A stretch of DNA of 64,000 bases from Gemmatimonadota bacterium (GTDB taxonomy: Bacteria; Gemmatimonadota; Gemmatimonadetes; Longimicrobiales; Gaopeijiaceae): positions 186,001 through 250,000 of the forward strand of contig JAJEBW010000018.1 of NCBI GenBank assembly GCA_022822325.1. Direction: 5' to 3'. Positions 40,130 through 47,859 of this stretch are shown here, one piece after another; positions within the stretch are counted from its first letter, which is position 1, and each line of letters begins with the position of its first letter. The translations under genes were made by a program, and so were the position numbers. A model generated the notes under the pieces. The model did not search any database, was not told the DNA's origin, and was given only the letters and a program-made list of their open reading frames with translations.

Positions 40130-41758
40130 CTACGCTTCGCCCATGTAGGGGTATTCGTAGCGCGTCGCCGGAACCAGATTCTCCTTGATGCTGCGCGGCG
40201 AGAGCCACCGCGCGATGTTCGCCGCCGAGCCCGCCTTGTCGTTCGTGCCCGAGGCCCTTCCGCCCCCGAAGGGTTGCTGGCCCACCACCGCGCCCGTCGG
40301 CTTGTCGTTGATGTAGAAGTTGCCGGCGGCGTTGCGCAGCGTGTCCAGCGCTTCCCGCACCCGCGAGCGGTCCTGCGAGAAGACGGCGCCGGTCAGCGCG
40401 TAGGGCGAGGTCTCGTCCACCAGCCGCAGCGTTCGCTCCCACTCGGCGTCGGGGTACACGAAGACCGAGATGACGGGACCGAAGATCTCTTCGCACATCG
40501 TCTCGTGGCCGGGGCTGTGCGCGCGGATGATCGTGGGGCGAATGAAGAAGCCGTCCGCATCGGAGTAGCGTCCGCCCGCCACCACCTCGGCGTTCGGGTC
40601 CGCATCCGCCCGGGCGATGTAGCCGGTGATGGAATCGAAGGCCCGCCGGTCGATCACCGCATGGACGAAGTTGCGGAAGTCGAGGGGATCGCCCACCGGC
40701 AGACTCTCGGTTTCGGCCGCCAGGTCGTCGCGGATCCGCCTCCACAGCGACGCGGGAAGGTAGGCGCGGGAAGCGGCCGAGCACTTCTGTCCCTGGTACT
40801 CGAAGGCGCCGCGCACGATCGCGGTGCGGACCGCGTCGCCGTCGGCCGAGGGATGCGCCAGGATGAAGTCCTTTCCCCCGGTCTCGCCCACCAGCCGCGG
40901 ATAGCTGCGGTACGACGCGATGTTGTTGCCCACCTGCCGCCAGAGCGACTGGAAGACCTCGGTGGACCCGGTGAAGTGCAGCCCCGCGAAGTCCCGGGAG
41001 CCGAGCGCCGCCGCGGTGATCGCCGAGGGGTTGCCGGGCACGAAGTTGACGACCCCGGGCGGGAGTCCGGCCTCCTCGAGCAGCTTGTAGGTGTGATACC
41101 CGGAGAGGACGGCGCTGCGGGAGGGCTTCCAGAGGACGCCGCACCCGACCAGCGCCGGAATGCCCGCGAGGTTGGCGCCGATGGCGGTGAAGTTGAAGGG
41201 GCTGACGGCGTAGACGAACCCCTCCAGCGGCCGGTAGTCGGTGCGGTTCCAGACGCCCTTCTCGGAGACGGGCTGTTCGGTGAAGACGCGCTCGGCGAAG
41301 TGGGCTCCGAAGCGGAAGAAATCGATGATCTCGCAGGCCGCGTCGATCTCGGACTGATAGGCGTTCTTGCTCTGCCCGAGCATCGTGGCCGCATTCAGCC
41401 GCGCCCGCCAGGTGGTGGAGAGCAGCTCCGCCGCCTTGAGGAAGATCGCCGCCCGGTCCTCCCACCGCCACGACGCCCATTCGCGCTGCGCCTCCACGGC
41501 GTTGGCGATCGCCCGGCGCGCCTCTTCCGCCCCTCCCTCGTGACAGGTCGCGAGCCGGAGCCCATGATCGTGCGGGGCATGCACGGGGTGGGTGACGCCG
41601 GTCCGGATCTCGCGTCCGCCGATGACCAGGGGGATTTCGATCTCCTCGCCGCGCATTCGCTCCAGCGCGGCCTTCAGCTCGGCGCGTTCCGGAGTGCCGG
41701 GCGCGTAGCTCAGGACGGGTTCGTTGATCGGTGGGGGAACGCGGAAGAAACCGGACAT
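40130..41758 (-). CDS. pruA: L-glutamate gamma-semialdehyde dehydrogenase (P5C dehydrogenase)
   Basis: This aldehyde dehydrogenase oxidises glutamate-5-semialdehyde to glutamate with NAD+, the second step of proline breakdown. The 542-residue protein starts like the family (FFRVPPPINEPVLSYAPGTP). It has the NAD-binding and catalytic features VYAVSPFNFTAIGANLAG, GLHFTGSTEVFQSLW, the general-base glutamate in LVGETGGKDFI and the nucleophile in EYQGQKCSAASRAYLP. It ends with TGAVVGQQPFGGGRASGTND. ATG 41758 fits family N termini better than the GTG six codons upstream. No proline dehydrogenase (putA/prodh) gene is adjacent, so the partner enzyme is elsewhere. Confidence 0.95.
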   Translation of the reverse strand: MSGFFRVPPPINEPVLSYAPGTPERAELKAALERMRGEEIEIPLVIGGREIRTGVTHPVHAPHDHGLRLATCHEGGAEEARRAIANAVEAQREWASWRWEDRAAIFLKAAELLSTTWRARLNAATMLGQSKNAYQSEIDAACEIIDFFRFGAHFAERVFTEQPVSEKGVWNRTDYRPLEGFVYAVSPFNFTAIGANLAGIPALVGCGVLWKPSRSAVLSGYHTYKLLEEAGLPPGVVNFVPGNPSAITAAALGSRDFAGLHFTGSTEVFQSLWRQVGNNIASYRSYPRLVGETGGKDFILAHPSADGDAVRTAIVRGAFEYQGQKCSAASRAYLPASLWRRIRDDLAAETESLPVGDPLDFRNFVHAVIDRRAFDSITGYIARADADPNAEVVAGGRYSDADGFFIRPTIIRAHSPGHETMCEEIFGPVISVFVYPDAEWERTLRLVDETSPYALTGAVFSQDRSRVREALDTLRNAAGNFYINDKPTGAVVGQQPFGGGRASGTNDKAGSAANIARWLSPRSIKENLVPATRYEYPYMGEA

Positions 41759-41988
41759 GAAGAGGAAGCCTCGCACTTGGCTGGTGGGATTGCCGGGGAT
41801 TCGGGCCGGAAGCGGGGGACCGGGAGCGTCGCGGCCGTCCGGGGCCGTGGCAATCTCACCCGGCTTGCCGAATGGGGCAACCCCGCGGCCCGCAACGGTT
41901 GACAGGGACGGAGCCGGCGGTAGCTTTCCTGCGCGTTGCCGCCCCGCGCGGGGGCCGGGACGCGGTGGAGGTGTCTCGCGGACGGAGC

Positions 41989-42219
41989 ATGGACACGAGA
42001 GATCGGATCGAGGCGGTGCTGGAGTCCATTCGGCCTGCGATTCGCCTGGATGGCGGAGATGTGCGGCTGGTGGACTGGAGTGCGGAGCGGGGAAGGGTGG
42101 AAGTGCGATTGCTCGGAGCCTGCGAGGCGTGCCCGATCTCGATGCTCACCCTCAAGGACGGGATTGAACGGCGGTTGCGCGCCGCCGTGCCCGAGGTGCT
42201 GACTGTTGACGCCAGTTGA
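41989..42219 (+). CDS. NifU C-terminal-type Fe-S scaffold protein
   Basis: A 76-residue protein consisting only of the NifU C-terminal (Nfu) domain: RIEAVLESIRPAIRLDGGDV, VRLLGACEACPISMLTLKDG and IERRLRAAVPEVLTV. The CEAC (CxxC) motif at about residues 45-48 holds a labile Fe-S cluster shared between two subunits and passed to target proteins. It overlaps the mrp gene by 14 bases, so cluster carrier and P-loop carrier are made together. ATG 41989 follows GGAG. The 230-base region upstream separates it from divergent pruA. Confidence 0.88.
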   Translation: MDTRDRIEAVLESIRPAIRLDGGDVRLVDWSAERGRVEVRLLGACEACPISMLTLKDGIERRLRAAVPEVLTVDAS

Positions 42220-43408
42220 GTCGATTCGCCGGGAGGGCGGAAAAGAGATCGTTCGCAGGGTGAAGGAAGCGCTGGCCCGGGTCGTGAATCCCAATACCGG
42301 GCGGAGCGTGGTCGCCGGGGGGCAGATCGGGGAGCTGAAGGTCGATGGCGAGGGAAGCGCGACCTTCGTTTTTTCGTTGCGCAAGGGCGATCCGGGTGTG
42401 CTCGTGCGCCAGGCGCGCGCGGCGGCCCAGGGGGTGGAGGGGGTGCGGCGGGTCAGGGTGAATGTGCAGTTGCCGCAAAGTGCGCCCGCGGAAAACACGG
42501 CGCCCGGGGGAAGGACGGCGCCCGCGGGAGGGACGACAGCCGCAGCGGGTCCCGCCGGCGCGCGTGGGGCGGGGGGTGGACTTCGGCCGGGGTCGGTGCC
42601 CGCGCCGACGCCGTCGCCGGATGCGCTTGCCGGGGTGAAGCGGGTGGTCGCGGTCAGTTCGGGGAAGGGGGGGGTGGGGAAGTCGATGGTCGCCACCAAT
42701 CTGGCCGCTCTCGCCGCCTCGCGCGGCCTGGCGACCGGACTCCTCGACGCGGACATCTACGGGCCCAACATTCCGACGATGTTCGGCGAGGGACGCCGCC
42801 CCGCGGTCACCGGCGCCAAGGGCTCCGAGATGATCGTCCCGCTCGAGGCGCACGGCGTCCGGCTCATGAGCCTCGGCTTCCTCCTTGAGCGCGAGCAGCC
42901 GGCGATCATGCGCGGTCCCCTCATCGCGGGGATCCTCAAGCAGTTCATGGAGCAGGTCGAGTGGGGCCGCCTGGATCTGATGATCGTCGACATGCCCCCT
43001 GGAACCGGCGATGCCCAGCTCTCCCTGGTTCAGACGGTGGAGCTCGACGGCGCGGTCATGGTGACCACCCCGCAGAAGGTCGCGACCGGCGATGTCCGCC
43101 GCGGCGCCCGCATGTTCGAACGGGTCAACACGCGCGTCCTGGGGATTGTCGAGAACATGTGCGGTTTCCGGATTCCCGGCACCGCCGAGATCGTCGATCT
43201 CTTTGGCCGCGGCGGAGGCGAGACGCTGGCGAACGAACTCAAGCTTCCATTCCTGGGAAGAATTCCCCTGGACATCGAAGTGCGGAGATCGGGGGATCTG
43301 GGTAGGCCGACGGTGGTGTCCGCCCCTCGGTCTCCGGCCGGCCGGGCGCTCAGCGAGATGGGTGACCGACTCCTGGGCGATCTGGAGCGGCTCCCCCCGC
43401 GTCGCTGA
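42206..43408 (+). CDS. mrp: Mrp/ApbC-type iron-sulfur carrier P-loop ATPase
   Basis: A 400-residue Mrp/NBP35-type protein that carries and delivers Fe-S clusters. The N terminus is a MIP18/DUF59-like domain (VKEALARVVNPNTGRSVVAG) followed by an Ala/Gly/Pro linker. The P-loop domain has VVAVSSGKGGVGKSMVATNL (deviant Walker A), LLDADIYGPNIPTMFGEG, IVDMPPGTGDAQLSL and MVTTPQKVATGDVRRG. The usual CPHC near ENM-x is missing: the sequence is ENMCGFRIPGTAEIVDLFG. The start is uncertain; TTG 42206 gives the listed product, while GTG 42260 is an alternative. It overlaps the Nfu gene. Confidence 0.88.
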   Translation: MTPVESIRREGGKEIVRRVKEALARVVNPNTGRSVVAGGQIGELKVDGEGSATFVFSLRKGDPGVLVRQARAAAQGVEGVRRVRVNVQLPQSAPAENTAPGGRTAPAGGTTAAAGPAGARGAGGGLRPGSVPAPTPSPDALAGVKRVVAVSSGKGGVGKSMVATNLAALAASRGLATGLLDADIYGPNIPTMFGEGRRPAVTGAKGSEMIVPLEAHGVRLMSLGFLLEREQPAIMRGPLIAGILKQFMEQVEWGRLDLMIVDMPPGTGDAQLSLVQTVELDGAVMVTTPQKVATGDVRRGARMFERVNTRVLGIVENMCGFRIPGTAEIVDLFGRGGGETLANELKLPFLGRIPLDIEVRRSGDLGRPTVVSAPRSPAGRALSEMGDRLLGDLERLPPRR

Positions 43409-43436
43409 GGGTCCGCCGGCGATTCGATCGGCTGGA

Positions 43437-43748
43437 TCAGCCGCGTTCCAGCCACTTTCGGTCCGCAGCCGAGAGTGCATCCCGGTTGCGGAATCTGGCC
43501 ATCAGCTTGAGAACGGCCCACCCGACGAGCATGATGGGCGCGACCTTGAAGAGGAGGAAGCCGGCGATGGCGGTGGTAAGCCCAAGGAGAGCGCCCAGAA
43601 CCGTCAGCACGATCCAGACCGCGACGATGCTGACGATCCCCATCCCGAGGAAGGTAAGGAGACTCCGGGTCATGCTCGAATCGTCCCTCGCCGCGCGAGT
43701 GAAGAAGAGCAGGCAGGCGACCACCGCGATTGCCAACAGAACTCCCAT
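43437..43748 (-). CDS. small three-helix membrane protein
   Basis: A 103-residue hydrophobic protein with three likely membrane segments: GVLLAIAVVACLLFFTR, a long middle stretch (LLTFLGMGIVSIVAVWIVLT, then VLGALLGLTTAIAGFLLF) and IMLVGWAVLKLMARF. It has a short basic C terminus. ATG 43748 follows a strong GGAGGAAG and is preferred over the longer frame to 43799. No family was recognised. It lies between the mrp gene (convergent) and the ECF sigma operon, with the repeated AAGGTAACGCC motif about 80-110 bases upstream. Confidence 0.55.
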   Translation of the reverse strand: MGVLLAIAVVACLLFFTRAARDDSSMTRSLLTFLGMGIVSIVAVWIVLTVLGALLGLTTAIAGFLLFKVAPIMLVGWAVLKLMARFRNRDALSAADRKWLERG

Positions 43749-43824
43749 TGCTTCCTCCAATTGTCGATGTCCGATCGTCGATGCGCGTTCGCCGGGCAAG
43801 CCCGCGCTCGCATGATCCGGTTAT

Positions 43825-43854
43825 AAGGTAACGCCGCTTCAAAAAGGTAACGCC
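43825..43854 (-). promoter_or_regulatory. direct repeat AAGGTAACGCC upstream of the small membrane protein gene
   Basis: AAGGTAACGCC occurs at 43825-43835 and again at 43844-43854, 19 bases apart (about two DNA turns) in a gap of AT-richer sequence. Read on the gene's strand this is GGCGTTACCTT twice. Two same-face copies suggest a dimeric regulator binding site or two tandem promoter elements. The regulator is unknown. Confidence 0.45.
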
Positions 43855-43893
43855 CCCGCCCCGCCGGCTGCGACGGCGCACCCCGGGGTCGGG

Positions 43894-44733
43894 CTACGGA
43901 ATCCGCTCGATCTCCACGCTGCCGAGCGCCGCCGAGATCTCGATCTCGACCTTGCGGTCCGCGCGCTCCCAATTCGGCGAATGGTATTCGCGGCCATCGC
44001 GCGCGAAGCCGTCAAGCCCGGAATTCGCGGTCAGCATGTTGTCCAGGCGGATGCGGGCGCCCAGCGCTTCCGGTATCCGGATCGTCAGCGCCCCCAGCCC
44101 CATGTCCACCTCCAGACGCGCGTCGGCCGGCCACGCTCCGTTCAGGTCCAGCGTCACCGATCCCATTCCCGCATTGATCTCCACCCGCTTCGCGTTGAGG
44201 TTCCCGAGGCCGCGCAGCGAGAAATCGGCCGCCCCCACATTGAAGCTCGCCGCGGACATCGGTTCGGGATTGGGTTCGTCCACCCGGATCCTCGATTCGG
44301 AAGCTCCGGTGTTGACCTCGAGCCCGTGGAGGGCGATTCCCGAGAGATCCAGTTCGGCCTCGCCGGCGCCGAAATCGACCTCCAGATCGATGGGAAGGCC
44401 GGTGGAGAGCGCCAGGTCGAGCGCATTGCGGATCTCGCCGCTCACGCGGAAGCGCCAGTTGCGCTCTCCATCCATCCCGACCTCCAGGCGACCGTCCCGG
44501 TATGAGAGCTCCGGGGTGACCAAACGCTCGTCGAAGTCGTAGGTGGCGTGGTAGAGGAGGGAAGGCGCTCCGGGACGCAGCGTGAGCTTTCCCGCCCCGA
44601 ACTCGACGCGGACCCGGAGCCGCTCTTCGTCGGTGATCTGGCGCGACCAGGTGGCGGTGCGCGCCTGGCTCGCATGCAGAAGCGAGGGCGCGAGCAGGAG
44701 GAGGCCGGGGAGCGCGGGAAGGAGGCGAATCAT
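43894..44733 (-). CDS. exported protein with LiaF/DUF2154-like beta-strand repeat domain
   Basis: A 279-residue exported protein with a signal peptide (LLPALPGLLLLAPSLLHASQ). The body consists of repeated short beta strands ending in Gly- and Asn-rich turns: VRVEFGAGKLTLRPGAPSLL, LEVDFGAGEAELDLSGIALH, GLEVNTGASESRIRV and INAGMGSVTLDLNG. This pattern is typical of the toast-rack or LiaF-like C-terminal domain (DUF2154). Such proteins are often linked to envelope stress. It overlaps the preceding gene by ATGA and is the last of the ECF sigma operon. Confidence 0.72.
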   Translation of the reverse strand: MIRLLPALPGLLLLAPSLLHASQARTATWSRQITDEERLRVRVEFGAGKLTLRPGAPSLLYHATYDFDERLVTPELSYRDGRLEVGMDGERNWRFRVSGEIRNALDLALSTGLPIDLEVDFGAGEAELDLSGIALHGLEVNTGASESRIRVDEPNPEPMSAASFNVGAADFSLRGLGNLNAKRVEINAGMGSVTLDLNGAWPADARLEVDMGLGALTIRIPEALGARIRLDNMLTANSGLDGFARDGREYHSPNWERADRKVEIEISAALGSVEIERIP

Positions 44734-46100
44734 GAGTCGGCCTCGTCCTCGTTGCGGGAGCCGTCGCCGGACTCCGGGGAATCGGCGGGCGGCGCGTCGG
44801 CGGCGAGGTCGTCGCCGTCGATGTCGTCGGGGGACCAGGCCGCCTCGAACTCCTCTTCCACGGGGTCGCCGCGCCAGAGCGAGCCTTCCCGTCCGCCGCG
44901 CGTGAGGATCGCCGCGCCCAGTCCCGCCATCCCGGCCAACACGGAGACCAGGGAACCGGCGCCCTGGAGGACCGCCCCGAGCCAGCCCGCGAGGGGAATC
45001 GCCTTCAGGAGGGGAGCCGCTGCGAAGGGAAGGGCAAGCGCAGCCAGCCCGGTCAGCCGGACATGAGTTGCGCGGGTCCGGTCCACCCGTTCCAGCCAGG
45101 GAAGGTTCTGGTTGAGCACCCACCGGCCGACGTTGTGGCTTACCCCGACGTAGCCCAGGAAACCGGCGAGGAAGACCGCCAACGGGAAGAGGACGACCCA
45201 GAAGGGAATCAAAAAGACGCCGATCAGCGTCACTGCCAGCGCGGCGATTCCCAGGATCAGGGCGGGGACGAAGAGGATTCCGCCCGCGAACCCGGCCGCC
45301 ATGGACCGCAATGGACGCGTGGCGGCTTCGTTGGCCACGCGGTCCACCCGGTCGCCTCCGTAGCGAGTCAGCAGCAGCGCCGCGCCGCAGGCAAGCAGAA
45401 ACTTGAGGAGGGCATCCAGGACATCGCCGGTCGTCTGCGCCACCCTGCGAAGTGCCTGCACCCAGGGTTCCGGACGATTGGCCGCCCGCACCTGCCGTTC
45501 GAGTTCGGCCTCCAGTTCGCGAATCCGCGCCCGCATCTCTCGTTGGGTCGCCGCCGCCGTCTGCGTCCGGACCGCCTCGGCAAGCTCCCTCGCGCGCCGC
45601 TGCGCCTCGGCCGACTGGCGCGCTTCGTCCGTCCGTTGAGTGATGCTGCGCACCTCCCGCGGCTCGTTCGCCGAATCGAGATCCGTCGCCCCGGCCAGCG
45701 CCCGCTCCAACGCGCGGTCGATCCGGGCCAGCAGCTCCGCCTCGGCCTCCGGGGATGCGTCCCCCCCGGGGTTCCAGTCGACGAGCGTCCGGTCGATCGC
45801 AGTCCCCGGGATGTCGGCCAGCAGATCGCCCCAGCTCCGGAAGGCGTCGCCGCCGGGTTCGTAGCGTCCGATCGCCTCGCCGTTGAGGGTGACGACGCCG
45901 TTGGCGAAGGCGATGGTCATCTCGGCGCCGTCGTTGAAGCCGATCGCAAGGGTATGCTCCCGGCTGGACCTGGAGATGGAGTGGGAGACGATTTCTCGTT
46001 CCTGGGTTGCGGCGCGGACCTCGGCCGTCGCGGGGACGGGGACGGCGAGGGCCGTGAGCAGGAACGCGATGGGGACGAAGGGGCCGCTATACGGTTGCAT
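44730..46100 (-). CDS. exported coiled-coil multi-spanning membrane protein
   Basis: A 456-residue protein of unknown family. It has a signal sequence (residues 1-26), a short domain to about residue 110 (LAIGFNDGAEMTIAFANGVV, then TLNGEAIGRY), and a coiled-coil or helical segment of about residues 150-205 rich in Arg, Glu and Ala. About five membrane segments lie in 225-395 (ALLKFLLACGAALLL, FAGGILFVPALILGIAALAV, VFLIPFWVVLFPLAVFLAGF). The tail is very acidic. It may be a bactofilin-like or sensor component for the ECF system. It overlaps the regulator gene by 14 bases and the next gene by four bases. Confidence 0.62.
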   Translation of the reverse strand: MQPYSGPFVPIAFLLTALAVPVPATAEVRAATQEREIVSHSISRSSREHTLAIGFNDGAEMTIAFANGVVTLNGEAIGRYEPGGDAFRSWGDLLADIPGTAIDRTLVDWNPGGDASPEAEAELLARIDRALERALAGATDLDSANEPREVRSITQRTDEARQSAEAQRRARELAEAVRTQTAAATQREMRARIRELEAELERQVRAANRPEPWVQALRRVAQTTGDVLDALLKFLLACGAALLLTRYGGDRVDRVANEAATRPLRSMAAGFAGGILFVPALILGIAALAVTLIGVFLIPFWVVLFPLAVFLAGFLGYVGVSHNVGRWVLNQNLPWLERVDRTRATHVRLTGLAALALPFAAAPLLKAIPLAGWLGAVLQGAGSLVSVLAGMAGLGAAILTRGGREGSLWRGDPVEEEFEAAWSPDDIDGDDLAADAPPADSPESGDGSRNEDEADS

Positions 46101-46908
46101 TGGGTTTCTCCGGTCCCGGGGACCTGAAGAGGTGGGCGTAGAGAATCCAGATCGAAGCGAGGGTGAGGAGGCCGACCGCCGCCGCTATCGCCAGGATTCC
46201 GATCGGCGAGATCGCTCCCGGGGGAAGGCCGCCGAAGGGCCCCAGCGCCGGGCCCGCGACGTCGAGCGCCAGATTGCCCAGCGCGATGAGGGCGGCGTTC
46301 GCCTTGTCCAGGAGGAAGCCGGCCAGGTTGGACGGGGTGACCAGGGGATTGTTGGTGAAGAGCATCCGGGCCAGAGCCGCGGCGGCGACGGCCGGTCCGA
46401 GGGCGAGCCCGGCGAGAGCCGCCACCAGACGGGCGCGGCTGCGAACCGGGAGGAGCCGTCCCGCCCGGACCGGGGAGCGCACCGGCCGGCCGGCGCGATC
46501 GGGGAGCCGCACCCCGTGCATGACCCGCGCCGCGAACCCCGGCGAAGGCGCGTGGCGGGGCAGCCGGGCGAGGGCTTCGTCGAGGAAGCCGCCCGGGAGG
46601 GTGGAGGCGGACCGGCCGCGACGCCGCAGGAGCGCGCGCCGCAACCTTTGCCGGAGCGACGGGCGAACCGGAAGCGCGGCCGCGACGCGCAGGGGAAAGT
46701 CCGCGGAGGGGGAGTGCGGTTCGAGCGATTCCAGCGCCGCCGCCAGCGCGCGACAGGACTTCAGCCGCGCGGCCAGGGCGGGATCCGCCGCCGCGGCTGT
46801 CTCGAAACAGGCGCGTTCCTCCGGGCTCGTCTCCCCGTCGAGGTAGGAGAAGATCCGTCGCGCCTGCGCCTCGGCGGGATCGCTCTGCCTTCGATGTGGT
46901 TTCGCCAT
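46087..46908 (-). CDS. putative anti-sigma factor-type regulator with C-terminal membrane helices
   Basis: A 273-residue protein next to an ECF sigma gene. The N terminus (FSYLDGETSPEERACFETAA, then AADPALAARLKSC) has the shape of a zinc-anti-sigma (ZAS) domain. The canonical H-x3-C-x2-C is not intact, only one Cys in each half. After an Arg-rich region it has a hydrophobic helix (LVAALAGLALGPAVAAAALA) and a C-terminal one (ILAIAAAVGLLTLASIWILY). The role of holding the sigma factor at the membrane is inferred from position. ATG 46908 follows AGGAGC and is preferred over TTG 46929. It overlaps the following membrane gene by 14 bases. Confidence 0.6.
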   Translation of the reverse strand: MAKPHRRQSDPAEAQARRIFSYLDGETSPEERACFETAAAADPALAARLKSCRALAAALESLEPHSPSADFPLRVAAALPVRPSLRQRLRRALLRRRGRSASTLPGGFLDEALARLPRHAPSPGFAARVMHGVRLPDRAGRPVRSPVRAGRLLPVRSRARLVAALAGLALGPAVAAAALARMLFTNNPLVTPSNLAGFLLDKANAALIALGNLALDVAGPALGPFGGLPPGAISPIGILAIAAAVGLLTLASIWILYAHLFRSPGPEKPNATV

Positions 46909-46940
46909 CGTTCGGTTGCTCCTGAACAATTATCCGCGCT

Positions 46941-46968
46941 CCTACGCCCTTCCCCCCAAAGGGGTTTC
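46941..46968 (-). promoter_or_regulatory. possible ECF-type promoter between sigma and regulator genes
   Basis: On the minus strand GAAAC (complement of 46964-46968) is followed after 17 bases by CGTAGG (complement of 46941-46946), resembling GAAAC-n16-17-CGTA promoters of ECF sigma factors. It lies in the 134-base gap between the sigma gene and the regulator gene and could allow the regulator operon to be self-induced. Support is motif match and position only. Confidence 0.35.
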
Positions 46969-47042
46969 ACTCCTCCGGCCACCGCGGCGCAAGGAGGCGT
47001 CGCCGCGCCGGAAGGAAAACATATAGCGTCTCGCGTGGCGGC

Positions 47043-47639
47043 CTACCCTGATTCCAGGACGGGCCCCAGGATCTCCATGAGCTCGTGGCGCGCCCGGTGG
47101 ATGTAGGTCTTCACCGTCCCCAGGGGTACTCCCATGATCTCGGCGATCTCCTTGTAGGAATAGCCCTCCACATGGCGCAGCAGGGTCGCGGTGCGGTACT
47201 CCGGGCGCAGCTTTCCGATTGCGGACTCCAGTTGGCCTCCGAGCTCGAGGTTTTCCACATGCGAATCGGGACTTTCTTCGGTCGATTCGAGAACCACCCG
47301 GGTGCGCGCCTGCTCGTCGGGGGTGACCGCGTCGGGCGAACCCTCGATCGAGATGGTGGGGACGCGCTTCCGACGGATGTGGTCGATGGTGAGATTGTGC
47401 GCGATCTTGAAGATCCAGCTCGAAAACTTGTAGGCGGGATTGTAGCTGCCGATCGCGTTGAAGGCCCGAATGAAGGTCTCCTGGGAGAGATCCTCGGCCA
47501 GCTCGCGGTCCCGAACCATGCGGTAGATCAGGCTGAAGACCGGTCTCTCGAATCTTCGAAGAAGCTCCCGGAAGGCCCTCTCGCGGCCCTTTGCCGCCTG
47601 GATGGCCAGGGTCTTGTCGTCTGGAACGGATCTGTTCAA
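47043..47639 (-). CDS. ECF (RpoE-type) RNA polymerase sigma factor
   Basis: A 198-residue sigma factor with only regions 2 and 4. Region 2 is RAFRELLRRFERPVFSLIYR, LAEDLSQETFIRAFNAIGSY and KFSSWIFKIAHNLTIDHIRR. Region 4 has the helix-turn-helix SYKEIAEIMGVPLGTVKTYI followed by HRARHELMEIL. These proteins direct stress or envelope regulons. No ATG is available at the N terminus, so TTG 47639 (giving MNRSVPDDKTLAIQ) is the likely start. The regulator, a membrane protein and a DUF2154-like protein follow on the same strand. It is divergent from menG across 220 bases. Confidence 0.88.
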   Translation of the reverse strand: MNRSVPDDKTLAIQAAKGRERAFRELLRRFERPVFSLIYRMVRDRELAEDLSQETFIRAFNAIGSYNPAYKFSSWIFKIAHNLTIDHIRRKRVPTISIEGSPDAVTPDEQARTRVVLESTEESPDSHVENLELGGQLESAIGKLRPEYRTATLLRHVEGYSYKEIAEIMGVPLGTVKTYIHRARHELMEILGPVLESG

Positions 47640-47859
47640 GGTTGCCCTCGGCTCTGCGCGGGGCTGTGGCGCTGGAAGACGGAGCGTGCCCCCGCGGCGC
47701 TTCCCCGTTCCCCGAGCGACCGTTCCGGAAAGAGCCCGGCCCGGCCGCGGACGCTGCCGAATACGATACAGTGATAGGTTCTGATCCCCAGGGACGACGG
47801 TTGCACCGCCCTTCGCGCCGCGGCCCGGCCATCCCGGCGGCGACTGCGAGGTTCCAAAA

